This document shows, in pieces, positions 1 through 5,025 of a stretch of DNA of 5,025 nt. The position numbers and the translations under genes are program-made. Each line of letters begins with the position of its first letter. Positions within the stretch are counted from its first letter, which is position 1. The DNA comes from Anaerolineae bacterium. GTDB lineage: Bacteria; Chloroflexota; Anaerolineae; 4572-78; J111. The notes under the pieces were generated by a model, which was given only the letters and a program-made list of their open reading frames with translations, did no database searches and was not told where the DNA came from. The stretch lies in assembly GCA_020433785.1 (NCBI GenBank), contig JAGRCC010001095.1:1-5025 (forward strand), in the 5' to 3' direction.

Positions 1-1
1 G

Positions 2-2005
2 GACGCGGCGGCTGAAACCTACTTGCGGGTCGGCAATGTCCACGCGTCGATGGAAAATTATGACACCGCTATCGACTCCTGGACGCGCGCGACTAAACTG
101 GCTTCGGGGCAGGTCAATGCTCACTTGAAAATAGCCGATGCGCTGGCTAAACAAGGTAAAATTAGACAGGCAGCCCGCGAATATTTAACCTTAGCCGGTA
201 TGTACCAGCGCCGGGGCGATATCGAACAGGCCACCAAGCACATCGAAGCAGCCGAGCTGTTGGTATCGGACGATCCGGGCATCGCGGCGGCGTTTGAAGC
301 GTTAAATGTCGGTTCGCCCATCGATCCTCAGAAAATTGGCGAAGCGCCTGTTACGCCGGAACAAGACGATGCCTTTGATAATGAATTTTCGGCTGACGAT
401 GGCTTTGATGACGATGATTTGTTTGGGATTGACGATTTCGAAACAATGAATCGGCCGGCCGGCGGCTTAATCGAAGCGGCTCGCCAGGATGCCCTGGCCA
501 CGTTAGCCAATTTGATTTTTGAAGATGCCGATAATCCTCACACCATGACCATTATGCAGGGGCTCGACTTGCAGAGCAACGGCAGCATCGCCGAGGCCGT
601 TGATGTTTACCATCGGGCCATCAATTCCGGCGCGCATCAAGCCGCGATGTATTTTAATTTGGGCTTTTTGTACCGGGAACAAGGCCAACTGAACGAAGCC
701 GCCGCCATGCTGGAGCGATCGGCGGCCGATCCCACTTTTAAGGTTAGCTCGTTGTTTAGTCTGGGGTTGATCAACCAGTCTATCGGCAAACTTGAGGCGG
801 CGGCCAAATATTTTGTGGAGGCGCTCAAGGCGCTCGATTTACAAACCGTTAGCGGCCAGCGTTATTATGCCTTGGCTCAAACCTATGATAACCTAGTCAG
901 CAGCTACACCGATCAGATCAACGCCGACAAGCTAAACAAATTTGCCACGACCCTAACCCGTTTTTTTGCCAATTCTGATTGGGAGCAGCGCGTCTATGAT
1001 GCTCGCCAGCGGATGAACAAAGTGGCCGAGGAAAAAGATACGATGAGCCTGGCCGAGTTCCTGGAAACGCCGGAAACCGAGGTGGTGATTACGGCCTTGG
1101 CCCTGACCAGTGAGTATATAAAAACCAGTATGCTGGCCACGGCCTCGGAAGAGTGTTTGCGAGCTATCCAAAAGGCACCTTCGTTTCTGCCGCTGCACTC
1201 GCGCCTGGCCGAAATAATGTTAAAGCAGGATCGCTCCGATCAAGCCATTACCAAATATCTGTATATTGCCAATGTCTATCAAATGCGCGCGCAGCCGGAT
1301 CAATCTGTTAATATTTACCAGAAAATCTTAAAATTGGCCCCGATGGATGTGACCGTTCGGTCTAAATTGATCGATCTCTACATCTCGTTAGATAACAACG
1401 GCCAAGCGCTGCGGCAGTACATTACGCTAGCCGACTCCTATTACCAATTAGCCCAAGTTGATCGTGCTCTGGAGAAGTATAACGAGGCCCTCCGGTTATC
1501 AAACGCCAGTGGCAATACCGAAAACTTACGGGTGGAGATTTTAAGCCGGACCGCCGATATCTACACCCAACGGTTCGACTGGACCAACGCCGCTTCGGCT
1601 TACGAAGAGCTGCTCAAACTAGAGCCGGGCAACGAACGTTTCCTGCGCCGCTTGGTTGAGCTTTATCTGCGGCAAAATCGATTGTCACAAGCCACAGCGA
1701 TGTTAGATAAATTAATCGGTGTTTACCAGCGCCAGAGTCCCCTGCAAGTTTTAGAACTACTTAAAGAGTTAGCCTCATTTTATCCCGATAATCTCCAGTT
1801 GCGCCAGCGTTTGGCCATTGCTTACGCTCAAAACAATATGAAGCAGCAAGCCATTGCCGAATATGACGCTTTGGGCGAGATGCAGTTAGAAAAGGGATTT
1901 CGAGACCAGGCCATCCAGACCATTCAAGCTATTATCAATTTAGGCCCCGATGATGTTGAAGGCTATCGCCGGCTATTGGGTCAAATTAGCGGGGGCGGGG
2001 TCTAG
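2..2005 (+). CDS. Large tetratricopeptide-repeat (TPR) protein, 5' end missing
   Basis: The frame is open from the left edge to a TAG stop, giving at least 667 residues; the N-terminus lies outside. The first TTG (position 23) is not a credible start, because TPR-like sequence continues upstream of it. Residue numbers here count that TTG as 1. Helix-pair repeats with the TPR pattern (small residue at helix packing sites, A/Y/F, G or N at the turn, P at the end) are seen at about 1-110, 180-295 and 385-655, for example AAMYFNLGFLYREQGQLNEA near 207-226. Between the first two blocks is an acidic, Phe-studded linker (about 113-140). Residues 296-385 are helical but not clearly TPR. The C-terminus ends in GGGV. 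No membrane segment is visible. TPR arrays bind proteins, so a scaffold or adaptor role is likely; the partner is unknown. The receiver and kinase genes downstream suggest signalling, but that is inference. Confidence 0.9.
   Translation, partial: DAAAETYLRVGNVHASMENYDTAIDSWTRATKLASGQVNAHLKIADALAKQGKIRQAAREYLTLAGMYQRRGDIEQATKHIEAAELLVSDDPGIAAAFEALNVGSPIDPQKIGEAPVTPEQDDAFDNEFSADDGFDDDDLFGIDDFETMNRPAGGLIEAARQDALATLANLIFEDADNPHTMTIMQGLDLQSNGSIAEAVDVYHRAINSGAHQAAMYFNLGFLYREQGQLNEAAAMLERSAADPTFKVSSLFSLGLINQSIGKLEAAAKYFVEALKALDLQTVSGQRYYALAQTYDNLVSSYTDQINADKLNKFATTLTRFFANSDWEQRVYDARQRMNKVAEEKDTMSLAEFLETPETEVVITALALTSEYIKTSMLATASEECLRAIQKAPSFLPLHSRLAEIMLKQDRSDQAITKYLYIANVYQMRAQPDQSVNIYQKILKLAPMDVTVRSKLIDLYISLDNNGQALRQYITLADSYYQLAQVDRALEKYNEALRLSNASGNTENLRVEILSRTADIYTQRFDWTNAASAYEELLKLEPGNERFLRRLVELYLRQNRLSQATAMLDKLIGVYQRQSPLQVLELLKELASFYPDNLQLRQRLAIAYAQNNMKQQAIAEYDALGEMQLEKGFRDQAIQTIQAIINLGPDDVEGYRRLLGQISGGGV
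359..442 (+). other. Acidic, Phe-rich linker segment inside the TPR protein
   Basis: Residues about 113-140 of the TPR protein (counted from the TTG at 23) contain 14 Asp/Glu and 5 evenly spaced Phe within 28 residues, including a run of four Asp. It separates an N-terminal TPR block from the central one. Such a composition suggests a disordered linker or a short acidic-aromatic binding motif. The composition is seen directly; the function is inferred. Confidence 0.6.
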
Positions 2006-2053
2006 GCTAGAATGGCCATTTAACGGTTTAAGCTAGGTTGCAAATTCGTCAGT

Positions 2054-2068
2054 GACAAACCGTTTGTC
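2054..2068 (+). repeat. Small inverted repeat GACAAA-CCG-TTTGTC
   Basis: Perfect 6-bp arms flank a 3-nt centre, 49 nt after the TPR stop codon. No T-tract follows, so it is a weak terminator candidate; it could equally be a dyad protein-binding site upstream of the receiver promoter. AAACCGTT within it (2057-2064) is also complementary to AACGGTTT at 2022-2029, so an alternative pairing exists. Confidence 0.4.
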
Positions 2069-2089
2069 TCAAATGTGAAATTTTGCCCA

Positions 2090-2118
2090 TAGACAAAATG
2101 AAAAGTTCATAGTAAAAT
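2090..2118 (+). promoter_or_regulatory. Candidate sigma70-type promoter for the receiver gene
   Basis: TAGACA (2090-2095, 5/6 to TTGACA) and TAAAAT (2113-2118, 5/6 to TATAAT) are separated by exactly 17 nt. Transcription would start near 2125 and leave a leader of about 115 nt before the ATG at 2242. The -10 box overlaps the left arm of a 12-bp inverted repeat. AT-rich DNA gives chance matches easily, so this is a candidate only. Confidence 0.45.
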
Positions 2119-2149
2119 AAATTAGGGATGCAATAAACTAATTTATTTT
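2114..2149. repeat. Perfect 12-bp AT-rich inverted repeat (operator or weak terminator)
   Basis: AAAATAAATTAG (2114-2125) and its exact complement CTAATTTATTTT (2138-2149) flank a 12-nt spacer; one more T follows, giving a five-T run at 2146-2150. The left arm overlaps the candidate -10 box and expected start point of the receiver promoter, the position of a repressor operator. Alternatively it is an A-tract/U-tract terminator ending the TPR transcript, although with only one G-C pair per arm the stem would be weak. The repeat is certain; its role is inferred. Confidence 0.6.
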
Positions 2150-2228
2150 TGGTCGTGTCCAACTTTCGACAGGATTAGTGCCCCTCAATCACCAAAATTG
2201 AATAAATTGATAAAGTATCATTTGAATT

Positions 2229-2233
2229 AGGAG
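2229..2233 (+). promoter_or_regulatory. Ribosome binding site of the receiver gene
   Basis: AGGAG lies 8 nt before the ATG at 2242. Together with an in-frame TAA at 2203-2205 it fixes that ATG as the start. Confidence 0.85.
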
Positions 2234-2241
2234 AAAAATCA

Positions 2242-2664
2242 ATGCAACAAAGGCGTGTTTTGATTGTCGATGATACTACCCCGGTCCGGGTTCTGCTACA
2301 GCATACGTTTAGAGAATTAATGCCAAATTACCATGCTGTCGTCAGCCCTAACGGTGCTAAAGCCCTCGACGAACTTCAGCAGCAATCCTTCGATCTCATC
2401 TTAACCGACTATGATATGCCGGATATGGACGGCTTGGAACTGGCCAAGAAAGCGCGCCAGATTTTACCGGACGCTCGCATTGTGTTAATGTCCTGTTATG
2501 ATTTTCGACAATTCTGTGATGCTGTCGAAAAGATGAAGATTGATGGCTATCTAAAAAAACCCTTTAATGTAATTCAGCTTTTAAAGTCGGTCGAACATGC
2601 GATGGGTAATCATGAGGATTTCTCCTCGTCGCGACCCAAGCTGGACGCGATTAAGGCTAATTAA
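2242..2664 (+). CDS. Stand-alone response regulator (receiver domain only)
   Basis: A 140-residue CheY-like receiver protein. The conserved sites are all present: acidic pair D10-D11 after strand 1 (VLIVDD), phospho-acceptor D56 (LILTDYDMPDMDG), S84 in the T/S position after strand 4, Y103 in the switch aromatic position and K106 before P107 (YLKKPF). The domain fills residues about 4-123; a Ser-rich and then charged tail of about 17 residues follows, and there is no DNA-binding or enzymatic output domain. It should accept phosphate from a histidine kinase encoded elsewhere and act by protein contact in the cytoplasm. No histidine kinase is in the window. It has its own ribosome site and promoter candidate, and lies 280 bp before a Ser/Thr kinase on the same strand. 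Whether the two interact is unknown. A specific name such as CheY or Spo0F cannot be justified. Confidence 0.95.
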   Translation: MQQRRVLIVDDTTPVRVLLQHTFRELMPNYHAVVSPNGAKALDELQQQSFDLILTDYDMPDMDGLELAKKARQILPDARIVLMSCYDFRQFCDAVEKMKIDGYLKKPFNVIQLLKSVEHAMGNHEDFSSSRPKLDAIKAN

Positions 2665-2763
2665 TCAGTCACGGCGCCGGCCCTTCGCCGCTTGTAGTGA
2701 CGGCCTAGCTGTTTGGTGAACCGTTTGAGCCAAGATGGCCATGCGCAATTTCGTCAGCCGGAG

Positions 2764-2791
2764 TAGGCAATCCGATTTTTCGTGGTATAAT
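2764..2791 (+). promoter_or_regulatory. Extended -10 promoter candidate for the Ser/Thr kinase gene
   Basis: A perfect TATAAT at 2786-2791 is preceded by TG at 2783-2784 in the extended -10 arrangement (TGGTATAAT). TAGGCA (2764-2769, 4/6 to TTGACA) sits 16 nt upstream as a weak -35. Transcription would begin near 2798, leaving a leader of roughly 145 nt before the GTG start. The perfect extended -10 makes this the better of the two promoter candidates in the window. Confidence 0.55.
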
Positions 2792-2799
2792 ATTCAAGC

Positions 2800-2807
2800 T
2801 TGTACAA
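2800..2807. repeat. Palindrome TTGTACAA at the expected kinase transcription start
   Basis: A perfect 8-bp palindrome lies 8 nt after the TATAAT box, at about +1. It could be a small operator half-site or chance; only its position gives it interest. Confidence 0.3.
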
Positions 2808-2934
2808 AATTTGGATTCTTGCACGTTCGATGCGTTGCGAGTAAACTTCGAAACCACAGAGAAAATTGGCAAAGGGGCCGGTTTTAGTCGCAGTTCCCTC
2901 CTCTGCCTCATCTGTAACCCGTTTCGATCACTTT

Positions 2935-2940
2935 AGGTGG
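2935..2940 (+). promoter_or_regulatory. Ribosome binding site deciding the GTG start of the kinase
   Basis: AGGTGG ends 4 nt before the GTG at 2945. The spacing is short for the AGGAG core but fits pairing with the downstream part of the Shine-Dalgarno consensus (AGGTGA). An in-frame TAA at 2915-2917 with no start codon between leaves GTG as the only sensible start. Confidence 0.75.
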
Positions 2941-2944
2941 AACC

Positions 2945-3847
2945 GTGACTGAACATAGTTATATCGGCCAAAAAATAGACTCTTACACCATCGAGTCGGT
3001 TATCGGACGCGGCAGCGTCGCTGTTGTTTATCGGGCTTTGACCCCTACTGATACTGTTGTTGCGCTTAAACTTTTTTCCCCCCCTCCCAATGGAGAAGAA
3101 AAACTGCTGCTGGCTCGCTTTGAGCGCGAGGCCCGCTTAGCGGCCGGGCTTGACCATCCGAACATTGTGTCTGTGCTTGACATGGGCGAAATCGATGGCC
3201 GGGCCTACATGGTTATGCCCTTTGCCGGCGGCGAAACGCTTGATACCCGTTTGCGGCGAAAACTGAAGTTATCGGAATTAACCTCCGTCGAAATTGCCTG
3301 GCAAGTTGCCGACGCCTTAGCGTATGCCCATCGGCAGGGTATCGTCCATCGCGATGTTAAACCCTCAAATATTCTGCTCTCCTCTGATGATCACGCGATG
3401 CTAACCGATTTTGGCGTGGCTCAGGCCTGGGACGACCCCAGCTTGACTAAAGAGGGGCATATTGTGGGGACGCCAGCTTATATGGCTCCGGAACAGGTGG
3501 CCCAGGGCGGAACAATTGACCATCGAGCCGATTTATATAGTTTAGGCGTGGTCCTCTACCGGATGGCTACCGGCCGTACCCCATTTCGGGGCACCACCCC
3601 GCAGATGCTTCACGCCCATATCTATGAAAAACCGCCTACGCCCTCAAGTCTAGCGCGTATGTCGCCGGAAACCGAAACCATCATTTTACGTGCGATGGCC
3701 AAAAATCCGCGCGATCGCTATCCTGACGGTGAGGCCATGACCCAGGCCTTGGCCCGGACCAGCTACCACCTCCGCAACCGGGCCGACAATCGCAGCCCCT
3801 GGCAGTCGATGGTCGAATGGATTCGGTCTCGCCTGTACGTGGCTTAG
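2945..3847 (+). CDS. Soluble Hanks-type Ser/Thr protein kinase (PknB-like catalytic domain only)
   Basis: A 300-residue protein starting at GTG. The kinase fold spans residues about 14-272 with every key element: glycine loop GRGSVAVV (21-28, Ala in the third Gly position as is common in bacterial kinases), VALK lysine K42, helix-C E62, catalytic loop HRDVKPSN (135-142) with D137, K139 and N142, metal-binding DFG (155-157), activation loop with T168 and GTPAYMAPE (175-183), helix-F D196 and the late Arg R258. It should be active, transferring ATP phosphate to Ser/Thr of proteins, and its activation loop carries likely autophosphorylation sites. After the domain only a short tail (273-300) remains: no transmembrane helix and no PASTA, TPR or other sensor, unlike PknB itself. 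It is therefore cytoplasmic, and its input must come from partners. It has its own promoter candidate; the adjacent receiver and TPR proteins are possible partners by inference only. Confidence 0.95.
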   Translation: MTEHSYIGQKIDSYTIESVIGRGSVAVVYRALTPTDTVVALKLFSPPPNGEEKLLLARFEREARLAAGLDHPNIVSVLDMGEIDGRAYMVMPFAGGETLDTRLRRKLKLSELTSVEIAWQVADALAYAHRQGIVHRDVKPSNILLSSDDHAMLTDFGVAQAWDDPSLTKEGHIVGTPAYMAPEQVAQGGTIDHRADLYSLGVVLYRMATGRTPFRGTTPQMLHAHIYEKPPTPSSLARMSPETETIILRAMAKNPRDRYPDGEAMTQALARTSYHLRNRADNRSPWQSMVEWIRSRLYVA

Positions 3848-3878
3848 GTTTGTCGATAATATAGCTTACCTGCTTAGC

Positions 3879-3906
3879 TCAGCCCGGATTGTTAAATCCG
3901 GGCTGA
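3879..3906. terminator. Bidirectional hairpin between convergent kinase and lysA genes
   Basis: TCAGCCCGGATT (3879-3890) and its exact complement AATCCGGGCTGA (3895-3906) enclose a 4-nt GTTA loop, forming a stable 12-bp stem. It lies 31 nt after the kinase stop and 9 nt after the lysA stop on the other strand, as expected for a shared terminator. Neither strand has a strong T-tract (on the + strand the stem is followed by AATGTTTA), so it may terminate weakly or mainly protect 3' ends. Confidence 0.7.
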
Positions 3907-3915
3907 AATGTTTAA

Positions 3916-5025
3916 TCAGACATCCCGCCGAATCAAATCCTCGAACGTCTCCCGCCGCTGGATCAATTTAACCTCATCCCCGTCGCAAAATACGACTGCC
4001 GGTTTCAGGGCCGCATTGTAGTTGCTGCCCATCGCCAATTGGTAAGCCCCCGCGACAGGTACCGCCAAAATATCGCCAGGTCGAGCCACTGGCAGATCGA
4101 CCGCTTGAATGAGAATATCCCCGGACTCACAATAAGGTCCGGCGACGGCCACGGGCTCCGTTTCCGCCTCGTCGGCGCGATTGGCCAGTACGGCCGTATA
4201 GTTAGCTCTATACAGCGCCGGGCGGGGATTATCAGCCAACCCGCCGTCGATGCTCACGTAAGTCCGCCCGCCGGGGATAACTTTGCGGCTGCCAACCGTG
4301 TAAAGCGCTACACCCGCTGCCGCTACCAGCGAACGTCCCGGTTCCAAAATAAGTTGAGGCAGCGGCAAGTTTCTGAGACGACAACCGCGCTCGACAGCGG
4401 CGACAACCCCGGCCACAAATGGCTCAACCGGCATCGCTGGATCATCGGGATGGTAGCGCACCCCCCAGCCGCCCCCGGCGCACAGCTCACTAAATGGCCA
4501 GCCGAACGCATTTTGCCAGCCTGCCGCCAGATCGAGCAGCCGATCCAGTGCTCGCGCCACCGGATCGGCATCGTGAAAGTGTGACCCCAGATGTACGTGC
4601 AGCCCGGTTAGCTCAATAGGCGAGTTTTGCGATAACAGCTCGCGGGCCACACCGTCTGCCACTTCGATGGGAAACCCGAATTTACTGTCGGCCGTCCCGG
4701 TGACGGTATATTCGTGAATCGTTTCGACGGCGACATCCGGCGTAATCCGCAGCCAAATTTTGACAGAGCGGCCTTGCTCCGTGGCCATTTTGGTCAGTAG
4801 TTCCAGTTCATCCACATTGTCAACTACAATCCGGCCGACTCCGGCTTGCAGTGCCTCGCTTAAATCGAGCGCGCTCTTATTGTTGCCATGCAAGTGCATC
4901 GCTGCCGGATCGGCACCCCCGTGTTGGGCGATAAATATTTCACCGGCCGAGGCCACATCCAGCCCCACCCCGGCCTTCGTCATCAGCCCAACAAGAGCGG
5001 TACACAGAAAAGCTTTACTGGCATA
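3916..5025 (-). CDS. lysA: Diaminopimelate decarboxylase, N-terminus outside the window
   Basis: LysA decarboxylates meso-diaminopimelate to L-lysine, the last step of the DAP pathway, using pyridoxal phosphate (PLP). The frame is open through the right edge on the minus strand and gives 370 residues. The ATG at 4983 is internal: upstream of it the frame reads YASKAFL, the PLP-lysine motif of fold-type III decarboxylases, with the lysine at fragment residue 4 (codon 5014-5016). Counting from that internal Met, further LysA signatures are HGNNKS (32-37), SKFGF (100-104), GLHVHLGSH (127-135), the PLP-phosphate glycine loop GGGWG (170-174), EPGRS (214-218), DGG (246-248), CESGD (285-289, the active-site Cys-Glu from the partner subunit) and AMGSNYN (317-323). 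The enzyme normally acts as a cytoplasmic dimer of about 420 residues, so roughly 40-50 N-terminal residues are missing. CESGD and HGNNKS favour LysA over arginine or ornithine decarboxylases. The gene is convergent with the kinase. Confidence 0.95.
   Translation of the reverse strand, partial: YASKAFLCTALVGLMTKAGVGLDVASAGEIFIAQHGGADPAAMHLHGNNKSALDLSEALQAGVGRIVVDNVDELELLTKMATEQGRSVKIWLRITPDVAVETIHEYTVTGTADSKFGFPIEVADGVARELLSQNSPIELTGLHVHLGSHFHDADPVARALDRLLDLAAGWQNAFGWPFSELCAGGGWGVRYHPDDPAMPVEPFVAGVVAAVERGCRLRNLPLPQLILEPGRSLVAAAGVALYTVGSRKVIPGGRTYVSIDGGLADNPRPALYRANYTAVLANRADEAETEPVAVAGPYCESGDILIQAVDLPVARPGDILAVPVAGAYQLAMGSNYNAALKPAVVFCDGDEVKLIQRRETFEDLIRRDV

Larger units (their letters stand above)
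2006..2241. other. AT-rich intergenic region between TPR gene and receiver gene
   Basis: This 236-bp gap is much more AT-rich than the flanking genes and shows no credible ORF or RNA gene. In order it holds an 8-bp palindrome ATGGCCAT (2012-2019), a small hairpin (2054-2068), a promoter candidate (2090-2118), a 12-bp inverted repeat (2114-2149) and the receiver gene's ribosome binding site. The gap and the separate promoter suggest the receiver gene is not simply read through from the TPR gene. Confidence 0.6.
2665..2944. other. Intergenic region and leader upstream of the kinase gene
   Basis: These 280 bp hold no gene I can support. Just after the receiver stop is an imperfect GC-rich dyad: GTCAC at 2668-2672 pairs with GTGAC at 2697-2701, and GGCG at 2673-2676 with CGCC at 2686-2689. 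It lacks a T-tract. Next come AACCGTTTG (2719-2727), ATGGCCAT (2735-2742) and GCAATTTCGTCAG (2745-2757), all with counterparts upstream of the receiver gene. An extended -10 promoter (2764-2791), a palindrome TTGTACAA (2800-2807) and a leader with a pyrimidine-rich stretch (about 2894-2910) follow. Confidence 0.55.

Noticed and set aside
23..25. TTG as the start codon of the TPR protein
   Set aside because: The frame stays open to the window edge and the residues before it continue a TPR helix, so the gene begins upstream.
1991..2000. G-rich run at the end of the TPR gene as a G-quadruplex
   Set aside because: Only two G runs are present; four are needed.
2705..2911. 68-codon minus-strand ORF in the gap before the kinase
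   Set aside because: It has no recognisable domain or ribosome site and runs antisense over the kinase promoter and leader; it is most likely a chance frame.
3709..3718. GCGATCGC octamer resembling the cyanobacterial HIP1 repeat
   Set aside because: A single copy within the kinase coding sequence; cyanobacterial HIP1 is highly repeated, so it does not indicate a cyanobacterium.
3871..3910. tRNA-like wording (TTAGCTCAG followed by a GC-rich stem)
   Set aside because: There is no acceptor stem, anticodon arm or T-loop sequence; it is a simple hairpin.
4039..4584. 181-codon plus-strand ORF inside lysA
   Set aside because: It is antisense to a well-supported enzyme gene, its product has no recognisable motif, and GC-biased codons easily keep the opposite frame open.
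4981..4983. ATG as the start of lysA
   Set aside because: The frame continues upstream and encodes the PLP-lysine motif YASKAFL, which is indispensable to the enzyme.

Overview
The window reads as ordinary bacterial chromosome with moderate GC content and long, clean coding frames. It suggests a free-living, lysine-prototrophic bacterium that uses Hanks-type Ser/Thr kinases, stand-alone receiver proteins and large TPR scaffolds. That mix, and the style of the LysA sequence, fit Chloroflexota (Anaerolineae-like) best. This is an inference from protein flavour only; no rRNA or other phylogenetic marker is present. No mobile element, CRISPR array, tRNA or rRNA was seen.

Layout, left to right. 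(1) Positions 2-2005, + strand: the 3' part of a large tetratricopeptide-repeat (TPR) protein whose start lies outside the window. (2) Positions 2006-2241: an AT-rich intergenic region with a short hairpin, a good sigma70-like promoter candidate and a perfect 12-bp inverted repeat overlapping its -10 box. (3) Positions 2242-2664, +: a receiver-only response regulator of 140 aa. (4) Positions 2665-2944: a 280-bp intergenic region with an extended -10 promoter and a leader of roughly 145 nt. (5) Positions 2945-3847, +: a compact, soluble Ser/Thr protein kinase of 300 aa with all catalytic residues and no sensor domain. (6) Positions 3848-3915: a convergent intergenic region with a perfect 12-bp GC-rich hairpin. 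(7) Positions 3916-5025, - strand: diaminopimelate decarboxylase (lysA), cut by the window edge three codons upstream of the pyridoxal-phosphate lysine.

How the genes may work together: the TPR protein, the receiver protein and the kinase are on the same strand and look like signalling or scaffold parts, none with a visible input domain. The receiver and kinase genes each have their own promoter candidate. The two upstream regions share short sequence elements (an ATGGCCAT palindrome, AACCGTTTG, and a 13-mer GCAA[A/T]TTCGTCAG), which may point to common regulation. Placing them in one pathway is inference. lysA is a convergent housekeeping gene and is probably unrelated. I see no clear new biological system. 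The most worthwhile leads are the shared upstream elements and the inverted repeat over the receiver promoter.
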